Made by a program: the position numbers and the translations under genes. A stretch of DNA of 47,727 nucleotides from Butyrivibrio sp. MC2013 (lineage in GTDB: Bacteria; Bacillota; Clostridia; Lachnospirales; Lachnospiraceae), in assembly GCF_000424585.1 (NCBI RefSeq), contig NZ_AUKE01000024.1, positions 1 through 47,727 on the forward strand, read 5' to 3'. Positions 1 to 6,243 of the stretch are shown here, in pieces (the stretch's first letter is position 1; each line of letters begins with the position of its first letter). Below the pieces are notes generated by a model. That model was not told the DNA's origin, searched no databases, and was given only the letters and a program-made list of their open reading frames with translations.

Positions 1-33
1 GGGAACTATGCCAAAGAAAAAACGCCTTTCTGA

Positions 34-93
34 AAGAGTAACTTCCACTTTTCAGAATGACGTTTTTGAAGTGGAATTTAACTTTTCACTTCA
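34..93 (+). repeat. Left-edge copy of short palindromic repeat
   Basis: This stretch has a 20-nt block (AAGAGTAACTTCCACTTTTC) followed by a 27-nt block at 67-93 with arms TGAAGTG and CACTTCA. Both blocks recur in the opposite orientation at 47377-47430; the 27-nt block is identical and the 20-nt block has one mismatch. It lies inside a short open frame (8-124, plus strand, 38 codons, open to the window edge). That frame could be the end of a mobile-element gene, but nothing in it is recognisable. Confidence 0.6.
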
Positions 94-101
94 GCAGATG
101 T

Positions 102-374
102 TTATTCCAAATACTTTTGAATAATAGCGACAACCTCATCCAGCGAATCATCAGAAACACTATATTGATCACCATTATATGCAAGATGCGTATTATCAAC
201 TCCAACAGAAACAGTTATATTTTCATAAACAAAATCCATCAAATATAAACCTTCAACATACTCTTCTTCTGGCATTTTTCTATATGAACAATCATTCAAA
301 GTATCAATGATTGCATTTACATCCTTATCCTCACTGATATAATACTGCTTTCCGTCAAATCCATAAATTATCAC
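102..374 (-). CDS. Hypothetical protein, probably missing its N-terminus
   Basis: I do not recognise this 90-residue acidic protein. It has two similar halves, each with a Tyr-rich strand pattern (GKQYYIS and GDQYSVS) followed by a helix of type D..N/D-x-(I/V)-x-x-x-I. This could be an internal duplication. The only available start is GTG at 374, with no ribosome-binding site. The frame stays open upstream to about 434 (reading ...GNAFAYNPSD), where it meets a stop inside the decayed regulator copy at 419-579. The natural N-terminus was probably removed when that sequence arrived. It may therefore be a broken gene. Confidence 0.45.
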   Translation of the reverse strand: MIIYGFDGKQYYISEDKDVNAIIDTLNDCSYRKMPEEEYVEGLYLMDFVYENITVSVGVDNTHLAYNGDQYSVSDDSLDEVVAIIQKYLE

Positions 375-418
375 GTCTGAAGGATTGTAAGCAAATGCGT
401 TTCCCAGTTCATCTTTGT

Positions 419-579
419 CCCTCTCCTCAGGGCAGAACTAACACAGTAACAGTTATCTGAAGGTATTTGTTCCTTGGCCTCAATATACAATAATGAAACA
501 GGGAAACTAGGAATAAGTGCTTCAACCTTACAAACTCTTATGTAGAAAATCGACATTATTATCAAGAGACATTATTCCT
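419..579 (+). pseudogene. Decayed, internally deleted copy of the HTH-TPR regulator
   Basis: Positions 426-540 align without gaps to 6286-6400, the HTH-coding start of the intact regulator, with about 100 of 115 bases identical by hand alignment. At 541-577 the match jumps to about 6558-6592, so roughly 150 bp is deleted; both joined sites read CTC(A/C)TATG-like, suggesting a microhomology junction. The 13 bases before it (418-430) also match 6120-6132 in the intact regulator's upstream region, pointing to a second deletion. The frame carries a nonsense codon (TAA at 447-449 where the intact gene has GAA). It is a relic, not a gene. Confidence 0.85.
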
Positions 580-742
580 ATTCATAGTTTCCACCTAGAT
601 ACTTATTCGCATAAAAACTAATATAGTAATCTCTGTCAAAAATGTTATCATCGATCAAAATCTTATGATGAAAATCATCAACAAAATTCTCTAGGTCTTC
701 TGTTGAAAACTTTTCACCCCTAATATCAGTTGATACTGTAAT
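578..742 (-). pseudogene. Frame-shifted 54-codon tail of the M50 protease gene
   Basis: Directly after the M50 gene there is an open frame of 54 codons in the +1 frame, ending with TAG at 578-580. Its sequence is protein-like (acidic and aromatic, e.g. DLENFVDDFHHK and RDYYISFYANKY). It has no ATG, GTG or usable TTG start, and a TAA closes it just upstream. Removing one A from the A6 run at 742-747 would fuse it in frame to the protease. It is either the original C-terminus cut off by a one-base insertion, a tail reached by slippage, or a sequencing error in the homopolymer. Confidence 0.5.
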
Positions 743-1790
743 TTTTTACAAACAAATACAGATAAAAAAACAAGCTTAACAAAGCCATCAAAGACAAACA
801 AATAATAATTGGATATGATTTTAATATCATGGCAATATTCCTCATTTTATTGATTTCAGGAATATTTATCATACTATATCCAAATGTAATAACCAAGCAT
901 AGAACTACAGGGGTCTTAAATAATGAATACATTTTGACTAATAAAGAACTATAACCTGACAAATTAACTAATTCTTTGAAAACACATTTTCCATCGGATT
1001 TCACAAAAGCCACTGCATTCATACAAATTGAACAATACTCTAATAAAACAAATAATAAAACAACCGCAGAATTACAGTTAAATAATACTGCGTATATCAA
1101 TAGCGCCAAATTCATGAATATCATATCAGCTCTAATTCCAGCAGAATATATTTTAATTCGAGCCTTTACTGGCAATAGTTTCATACCACAAATAGATGTA
1201 TAAAAATATGGAATTCCATATGAAATAACAATGCCATATTCTACAACAAATGCGCCTAATGATTTTGCAGCTATAGAATGAGATAATTCGTGGAAAATAA
1301 TAGTAATAAAAACCAATATGAAAGCAATAAAAAAATCCGCACCAGAAGTATGCAAATCAATTAATAATATGTGTCTAAAACCACCCGAGAGAAACAATAA
1401 TGCGCAGGCTGCGGCGCTAAAAATAGTTATCAAATCAATGATTCTATCGATAATACTCATATTGAAAGAGCAGAGTGTGGACTCTCGAGTTTTTAATAAA
1501 GTTATATATACAGAATTCAATTTAAATTTAAATTGTCGTCCTTCATCATTATCTTCTAACAATTGCTTGCTTTCAAATACTTTTATCAAATCAACAATAT
1601 ATTCTTCAGTTAATTTTAGCCTTTTAGCTATAGTTCTTACTGAAGTTTGACCATTAAGCATGAACAGAATATCGCACTCATTGATACCTACCACATATGA
1701 ATACTTGATTGATGTATCAAATATTACACATTTAGAATTGCCTTTATGGACAAGTTCTATACTTCTCTTTTTTCTCGGTAATCCGTTCAT
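726..1790 (-). CDS. Membrane M50 metalloprotease with N-terminal PqqD-like recognition domain
   Basis: A 354-residue membrane protein. Residues 25-80 resemble the PqqD-type RiPP recognition element, a small winged-helix module that binds precursor leaders (pattern NECDILFMLNG..SVRTIAKRL..TEEYIVDLI..LLED). About six membrane segments follow from residue 115. HELSH at 167-171 is the HExxH zinc site of site-2-protease-like M50 enzymes, and KSDG near 266 fits the third ligand. PqqD-M50 fusions of YydH type are known beside peptide-modification genes, so the likely role is leader cleavage or processing of the three small peptides at 5566-6082. It is last in the minus-strand operon, 72 bp after the permease. 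No convincing ribosome-binding site precedes the ATG, and a protein-like tail continues out of frame (578-742). Confidence 0.8.
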   Translation of the reverse strand: MNGLPRKKRSIELVHKGNSKCVIFDTSIKYSYVVGINECDILFMLNGQTSVRTIAKRLKLTEEYIVDLIKVFESKQLLEDNDEGRQFKFKLNSVYITLLKTRESTLCSFNMSIIDRIIDLITIFSAAACALLFLSGGFRHILLIDLHTSGADFFIAFILVFITIIFHELSHSIAAKSLGAFVVEYGIVISYGIPYFYTSICGMKLLPVKARIKIYSAGIRADMIFMNLALLIYAVLFNCNSAVVLLFVLLEYCSICMNAVAFVKSDGKCVFKELVNLSGYSSLLVKMYSLFKTPVVLCLVITFGYSMINIPEINKMRNIAMILKSYPIIICLSLMALLSLFFYLYLFVKNYSIN

Positions 1791-1862
1791 TTTTACTTAT
1801 CAATTCCTATCTTTATATACTGATGTTATATTATTTTATTATTTATATACCAATGGCTTAAT

Positions 1863-2558
1863 TTATAAAACATCGTTTTTTCTATACGATATAGCAAAAA
1901 TCACCAACATACTAGATAAATTGATAAGACTTACTATAATATCTACTTTCGTTAAATGATAATCAGGATTACTCACAATATTAAACACTATTTGAGAGTA
2001 AAAAAAACGAGACACTTTCATCACAGAACCATTAATCATTGCCAACATAGGCATCATCCCCAAAGCAATGGCTACCGGAGCAGCATAGGGCCCGACACTT
2101 ATTTGATTTTTGACTATCGTACCTATTACCGCACCAATTATCATAGAACAAAGCGAAACCCAAAAAGACACACCCAAAAACAATAATAATTGATTTATAT
2201 CAAAACGCAAAACCGGAATATACAACAGTGATGAACTCCATATAATGCCCAGTACAAAAATACCTATCCCCACAACATATTCAAGCGAAGTAACATTTGC
2301 ATATAACAATACCCTTAGAGTCCCTTTTTCCTTCTCCTCTCCAAGAATAGATGCCATACACAATATAGGAGACATTATTAAATGCATTGTAATGAAATTA
2401 GGCAATACATAGGCGATAGTTTCCTTATCCACTATTTCATAAAATAAATATGTAAAAACAGGAAACATTACAAGCATAAATATAATGGATTTGTTTTTTA
2501 TGGCATCCTTGCACTCTTTAATAAAGATTGCCCTAACGTTTATTAATGATATATTCAT
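1863..2558 (-). CDS. ABC-2 type exporter, permease subunit
   Basis: A 231-residue protein with six predicted membrane spans and the cytosolic EEKEKGTLR motif typical of ABC-2 permeases. Its start overlaps the end of the ATPase gene by four bases (ATGA type), so the two are translationally coupled and should form one exporter. Small size and single-domain form are usual for bacteriocin or peptide exporters and self-immunity pumps. Given the neighbours, export of the modified peptide or self-protection is the likely job; the substrate is inference. Confidence 0.85.
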   Translation of the reverse strand: MNISLINVRAIFIKECKDAIKNKSIIFMLVMFPVFTYLFYEIVDKETIAYVLPNFITMHLIMSPILCMASILGEEKEKGTLRVLLYANVTSLEYVVGIGIFVLGIIWSSSLLYIPVLRFDINQLLLFLGVSFWVSLCSMIIGAVIGTIVKNQISVGPYAAPVAIALGMMPMLAMINGSVMKVSRFFYSQIVFNIVSNPDYHLTKVDIIVSLINLSSMLVIFAISYRKNDVL

Positions 2559-3406
2559 TCAAGCCCCCTGCCAGTAACTTGCAAAAAAACATCCTCTAAA
2601 TTGGGTTCGTTGGAATGTATTGACAGTATATCTTTGTTCACAATTACTTCAACAAGTTTTTTCCAGTTTTCAGAATCCTTTTTAAGGCACAAGACCTTTC
2701 CATCTATTGTTTTTACTGTAACTGAAAAATCTGTGTTGTATCTCGAACATATTTCTTTAGGATTTCCATATTCAATGATCTTCCCACAGTTCAATAGAGC
2801 AATATTGTCACACATCTTAGTTGCTTCATTCATATTATGTGTTGTCAAAAAAATAGTTGTTCCATTCTCTCTGAGCTCAAAAAGTAAATCATGTATATGT
2901 GAAGACGTCACCGGATCCAAACCACTTGTAGGCTCATCCAAAAATAGGAGTTCGGGTTCGTGCAAAATAGCTCTTCCCAAGATTAACCTTTGACGCATCC
3001 CCTTAGAAAGCTTTCCTGCAGCTTTTTTGGATTCTCCAGCTAAACCTACTTTTTTCAAAACAAAATCTATTCTTTGAGGGTCAATGTTATATATACGAGC
3101 AAACAGCTCCAAATTATCCTTACAAGACAGTCGTTCATACACACCATAATTATCCATTACAATTCCAATTTTTCTTTTATCAGAACTTGTTAAACCAGAA
3201 GTATTCTCTTCAAATACTTCAGCACTTCCACTATCAGCATTAATCTGACCAGTTAATAGTCTTACAATCGTGGTTTTTCCTGCGCCTGATGGTCCTAGTA
3301 GTCCAAATATTTCATTCTTCTTTATTTTTAAACTTATATCATTTAACACATTTTTCCCATCATACGTCTTGGTTATTCTACTTAGACAAATTACATCTTC
3401 CTTCAA
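2555..3406 (-). CDS. ABC exporter, ATP-binding subunit
   Basis: A 283-residue ATPase. Walker A is GPSGAGKTT (38-46), the signature is LSKGMRQ (134-140), Walker B with D-loop is LLFLDEPTSGLD (154-165), and the switch His is in TTHNM. The C-terminal ~70 residues follow the CcmA/drug-exporter pattern. The start is TTG at 3406, chosen because AAAGGAG lies eight bases upstream. It is separated from the YcaO gene by 241 bp holding two inverted repeats, so expression of the export half may be set separately from the peptide-YcaO half. Confidence 0.9.
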   Translation of the reverse strand: MKEDVICLSRITKTYDGKNVLNDISLKIKKNEIFGLLGPSGAGKTTIVRLLTGQINADSGSAEVFEENTSGLTSSDKRKIGIVMDNYGVYERLSCKDNLELFARIYNIDPQRIDFVLKKVGLAGESKKAAGKLSKGMRQRLILGRAILHEPELLFLDEPTSGLDPVTSSHIHDLLFELRENGTTIFLTTHNMNEATKMCDNIALLNCGKIIEYGNPKEICSRYNTDFSVTVKTIDGKVLCLKKDSENWKKLVEVIVNKDILSIHSNEPNLEDVFLQVTGRGLE

Positions 3407-3424
3407 TTAAAATTCTCCTTTGCA

Positions 3425-3558
3425 ATAGTGCCTTTAGAGTTATCCTTTCATGAGGGCACTATCTTTATTTTTATTATTACAAGCAAAATCAATTATGTTC
3501 ACAAATATATATATCGCCAACCATAGAACCTATTTACCAAAAAGTCTATTAGTTGGCG
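3425..3558 (-). promoter_or_regulatory. Two inverted repeats in the YcaO-ABC gap
   Basis: The gap between YcaO and the ABC ATPase holds two stem-loops. One has arms GTTGGCG/CGCCAAC (3515-3521 with 3552-3558). The other has 8-bp arms ATAGTGCC/GGCACTAT (3425-3432 with 3455-3462) ending 19 bases before the ATPase start. They could lower read-through, protect the upstream message, or mask the ABC start. No long T-run follows on the minus strand, so a full terminator is unlikely. Confidence 0.45.
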
Positions 3559-3647
3559 ACAGCCTGTCATCAATTATAGTTTCGATTATTTAATTGATAC
3601 AAAAATGTACTTTAATCATACAAAGAGTAGTATAATTATCGTAAACA

Positions 3648-5498
3648 TCATGATGCTTCTTCTAATTCCAAGACTTCACCTATACTTTGCTGATTAATAT
3701 TTACCTGCCCTTGAACTTTTATATACTCGTCAATAAAATGAGAATAACTCTTGTACCCTTCATTATTACGCAATAATGCCAGCTCATCTGAAGATGGATA
3801 TTGTTTAATAATGACATCGGATGGATTTTTAAATGTATTCTCTATATACCTACATATTTTTTCGTCAAAAAAAACATTCAAATAAGATATAGCATCATCA
3901 AAGTTTTTTAACTGATCCATCGCCGCACAATATAGTTTAATCGCGTGAATTAATTCTTTCTCTTCAGAGGAGTTACAATATATCTGCGCACGTTCTTCAA
4001 CAAGTTCCATCTTCTTATATGCATTCATATAATCTTCTTCAATAATATGACACATAGCCATAAGATAGAGCGAATCTGCATAAAACTCCCTACAAGGCAC
4101 CTTTGGATTCTCCATATGCAAATAGTAAACTTCCAATGTGTTCTCCATTGAAGCTTTCATAAAATATCCCAAAGCCCCAATCAAATACTTCGTATTCGAT
4201 TTATCAATCTTTTCTACATTATTGAGCAGATATGATGCGTACGATCTAGTATTATAAGCCCTTAACCGTTTATCATCAATTTCTTGCATCTCTGACATTC
4301 CTGGTATCAGAATATGCACTGAAGAAAAACCAAAGTAAGACACATTCCTAATGCAGACCTCATGTCCAGCTTTATTCAATTCCATTATCCAGTTTTGAGC
4401 AAGTTCTTTGTTAGACATGCATGCCACATCTTTAACAGGTTTAAATTCAAATGACGCGCAGGCTCCAAACAACTGATATGGAAACTGCCCCAACCCCAGT
4501 TTATAGGAATTGGTTATGTTATCAGAATCCTCTACGTAACGATTATAAAAATCCAATTTACTTCTACTAGTGTACTCAAATATATCCTGCCCCTGTGTCG
4601 CTTCTGTAAAGGTTCTTTCCATAGCTATTCCATAATCAGGATGGCATCCTAATTTCACACCATATCTTCCTGTGTTTTTTTCAACTATGAACAAAGCTGC
4701 TACTGGATATATACCTCCAAAAGAACAATCTTTTAGCATGAATACATATTTATCATCATTGCTCGATTTTAATTTATGCCACATTTCATATACGTAAGGA
4801 TATTTCCTTATATAATTATCAGGTATATCAGGCAATGTGGGTTTTTCTAAAAACAGTCTCTTCTGGACATATCTTTCTATTATTTCCGATAATCCCTGTA
4901 CTATTGCTTCTTCTATTGTATTTCCAGCACTCATTCCATTACTGCCATAATATAAAGCGCTAATATTTTTGGGGATATACTCTACTTTCTTCTTAAAAGT
5001 ATTATAAAATGGTACTGTTAAATAGCGCTCATGACTTCCTGTAATATTGTATTCATCCTTATTTACGGTCCTAAAAGCTTCTACTCGCTCAGAATATGAA
5101 GCTTTGTTCATTCCGCGTTTATTAAAATACATCTCCATAAAAGCACTATTTTGATCAAGTATCTCTTCGGCAGTCATAGATTTACCATCAGTAAATCCCC
5201 ATAAGTTTTCAAGCTTTTCTTTTGTTGGAACTGACTGCGCCAACATATTATTCTGATATCTTTCAAAAAATTCAGCATATCCACTTGCCAAAGAATAATC
5301 TCTAGATATACCTTTGCCATTAGCGCCTATATCAGTTCCCTTCAAAGTAACTCGAACAGTAAATGTACTAATACTACTTTCATCTTGCCACTCTTCCTCA
5401 GTCTCAATACCATGTTCTGCTAAAATTTGCTTCAACATATGTACTGTAGCCTGTGGAGTTTTTTCCTTATAATGCATTTTTTGCTGATAACTTTCCAT
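3648..5498 (-). CDS. ycaO: YcaO-domain protein of the E. coli YcaO type
   Basis: A 616-residue protein. YcaO ATP-binding signatures are present in order: SLASGYAEFFER (69-80), NGMSAGNT..EA...GLSEIIERY (187-210) and HPDYGIAMERTFTEATQGQ (286-304). From about residue 440 the C-terminus is helical and TPR-like. From memory, the central region matches stand-alone E. coli YcaO nearly block for block (NGMSAGNT, VQGLSE, ERYV, LP-IP, RYP), and the C-terminus lacks the Pro-rich end of azoline-forming TOMM YcaOs. YcaO enzymes use ATP to activate backbone amides; E. coli YcaO has been linked to RimO-dependent methylthiolation of ribosomal protein S12. Here it directly follows three small Ala/Gly-rich peptide genes, so it probably acts on them. 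The ATG at 5498 has GGAGG six bases upstream; the 17-codon longer frame has no such site. Confidence 0.88.
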   Translation of the reverse strand: MESYQQKMHYKEKTPQATVHMLKQILAEHGIETEEEWQDESSISTFTVRVTLKGTDIGANGKGISRDYSLASGYAEFFERYQNNMLAQSVPTKEKLENLWGFTDGKSMTAEEILDQNSAFMEMYFNKRGMNKASYSERVEAFRTVNKDEYNITGSHERYLTVPFYNTFKKKVEYIPKNISALYYGSNGMSAGNTIEEAIVQGLSEIIERYVQKRLFLEKPTLPDIPDNYIRKYPYVYEMWHKLKSSNDDKYVFMLKDCSFGGIYPVAALFIVEKNTGRYGVKLGCHPDYGIAMERTFTEATQGQDIFEYTSRSKLDFYNRYVEDSDNITNSYKLGLGQFPYQLFGACASFEFKPVKDVACMSNKELAQNWIMELNKAGHEVCIRNVSYFGFSSVHILIPGMSEMQEIDDKRLRAYNTRSYASYLLNNVEKIDKSNTKYLIGALGYFMKASMENTLEVYYLHMENPKVPCREFYADSLYLMAMCHIIEEDYMNAYKKMELVEERAQIYCNSSEEKELIHAIKLYCAAMDQLKNFDDAISYLNVFFDEKICRYIENTFKNPSDVIIKQYPSSDELALLRNNEGYKSYSHFIDEYIKVQGQVNINQQSIGEVLELEEAS

Positions 5499-5565
5499 GC
5501 TTCCTCCAAAAGCCGCCAAGTACCAAAGACATAGTAACGCCTTGAGCACCTAGATGCTTCATTTT

Positions 5566-5724
5566 TTATACCATTGCTGCACCAGCAGCTGCACCAGCCC
5601 CGGCCCCAGCAGCCGCTCCTGAAGCTGGCGAAGTAACGTCGCCTTCATACTCATTGATTACAGTTTCATCATTTATAGAATTTATTTCTTCATCAGAAAG
5701 CATTGTTTCACCAATAGTTGACAT
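5566..5724 (-). CDS. Putative RiPP precursor peptide C (52 aa)
   Basis: Below usual gene-finding size. The ATG at 5724 follows an AAGGGGG site. The leader carries MLSDEEINSINDET, matching the MTDDEI..VID and LTDDDI..IDEE motifs of the two sister peptides. The tail starts at S/P and is almost only Ala and Gly: ASGAAAGAGAGAAAGAAMV, with two GxxxG motifs. There is no Cys, and Ser/Thr occur only at its front edge. It is third in the precursor series, 67 bp before YcaO. Likely a precursor for modification, cleavage and export by the genes downstream; the modification is unknown. Confidence 0.8.
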   Translation of the reverse strand: MSTIGETMLSDEEINSINDETVINEYEGDVTSPASGAAAGAGAGAAAGAAMV

Positions 5725-5736
5725 ATAACCCCCTTT

Positions 5737-5904
5737 TTAAGCAGCTGCCATAAATGCCATGGCCCCAGCCGGAGCCGCTCCAGCAGCTGCTCCAGATGCA
5801 TCATTTACATTATTTTTATCTTCTACAACAATCTTATACGTTTCTTCATCTATACAAGATATATCATCATCCGTTAATAATTTCCCAAACATACTCTCAA
5901 TCAT
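5737..5904 (-). CDS. Putative RiPP precursor peptide B (55 aa)
   Basis: A longer frame runs back to 5991, but that part overlaps peptide A and has no ribosome-binding site. The ATG at 5904 is preceded by GAGGGAGAAAAGCTT, so it is chosen. The leader contains LLTDDDISCIDEET; the tail is ASGAAAGAAPAGAMAFMAAA. It shares A-S-G-A-A-A-G with peptide C and A-T-G-A-A-A-G with peptide A. Gaps are 16 bp from peptide A and 12 bp to peptide C, so the three are one transcript. Confidence 0.82.
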   Translation of the reverse strand: MIESMFGKLLTDDDISCIDEETYKIVVEDKNNVNDASGAAAGAAPAGAMAFMAAA

Positions 5905-5920
5905 AAGCTTTTCTCCCTCA

Positions 5921-6082
5921 TTAAATTGCTGCTGCTCCAGCATAAGCAGCATACCCCGCTGCCGCTCCTGTAGCTGCACTCGCAGCATCATTCACAGAGC
6001 TATTGCCTTCACAAGTAACTCCCACATCAATTACTGATAGTATTTCATCATCTGTCATACAAGACGTATTTAATTCATTCAT
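5921..6082 (-). CDS. Putative RiPP precursor peptide A (53 aa)
   Basis: First gene of the minus-strand operon, with a textbook AAAGGAGG nine bases before the ATG at 6082. The leader holds CMTDDEILSVIDVG; the tail from about residue 33 is AASAATGAAAGYAAYAGAAAI. All three precursors share a leader pattern of (M/L)-(S/T)-D-(D/E)-(D/E)-I followed by an acidic stretch, then VN(D/E) or VTSP, then the Ala/Gly tail. This peptide is the only one with aromatic Tyr in the tail. Its promoter region shares a 21-nt box with the small secreted gene at 8178-8336. Confidence 0.82.
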   Translation of the reverse strand: MNELNTSCMTDDEILSVIDVGVTCEGNSSVNDAASAATGAAAGYAAYAGAAAI

Positions 6083-6107
6083 AAGATATACCTCCTTTCT
6101 TTGATAT

Positions 6108-6154
6108 ATTTAACCTTATCCCTCTCCTCAGATGAACCCCACTAAATGGAAAAT
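6108..6154 (-). promoter_or_regulatory. Promoter region of the precursor operon with conserved 21-nt box
   Basis: On the plus strand 6134-6154 reads TGAACCCCACTAAATGGAAAA; 19 of 21 bases match 8415-8435 in the same orientation relative to its gene. Twenty bases separate the box from a -10-like TTAAAT (6108-6113, minus strand), the same spacing as at the second site. The predicted 5' leader is about 20 nt and contains the AGGAGG of peptide A. The box occupies the -35 region and upstream, where an activator would bind. Confidence 0.65.
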
Positions 6155-6170
6155 TTTTTTCCATTTAGTT
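6142..6170. promoter_or_regulatory. Perfect 13-bp dyad between precursor operon and regulator
   Basis: ACTAAATGGAAAA and its exact complement TTTTCCATTTAGT are separated by TTT. The dyad overlaps the 21-nt box and lies between the divergent peptide operon (start 6082) and regulator gene (start 6244), 74 bp from the latter. A dyad of this quality in a divergent promoter is a likely operator for the HTH regulator next door, which would let it control both directions. Confidence 0.7.
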
Positions 6171-6243
6171 TAATTCTCTAGCTTATAGCCTTCATTTGTG
6201 ATATTATCTTAGTCAATTATGACATTTGGGAGAATGACAACCC

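Noticed and set aside
371..565. 64-codon minus-strand frame over the regulator relic
   Set aside because: It runs antisense through a decayed HTH-coding copy; composition is not protein-like and it has no ribosome-binding site.
3407..3647. A fourth small peptide gene in the YcaO-ABC gap
   Set aside because: One 23-codon frame exists on the minus strand, but it has no ribosome-binding site, leader motif or Ala/Gly tail.
5499..5549. 17-codon N-terminal extension of YcaO
   Set aside because: The hydrophobic extension looks like a signal peptide by chance; GGAGG sits directly before ATG 5498 and family similarity starts there.
5905..5991. 29-codon N-terminal extension of precursor peptide B
   Set aside because: It overlaps the coding end of peptide A, reads as an out-of-frame product of that gene, and the inner ATG at 5904 has the ribosome-binding site.
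726..6082. Classical azol(in)e-forming (TOMM) cluster
   Set aside because: No McbC-type dehydrogenase, no E1-like/Ocin-ThiF partner, and the cores lack Cys with very few Ser/Thr; the YcaO is of the stand-alone type.
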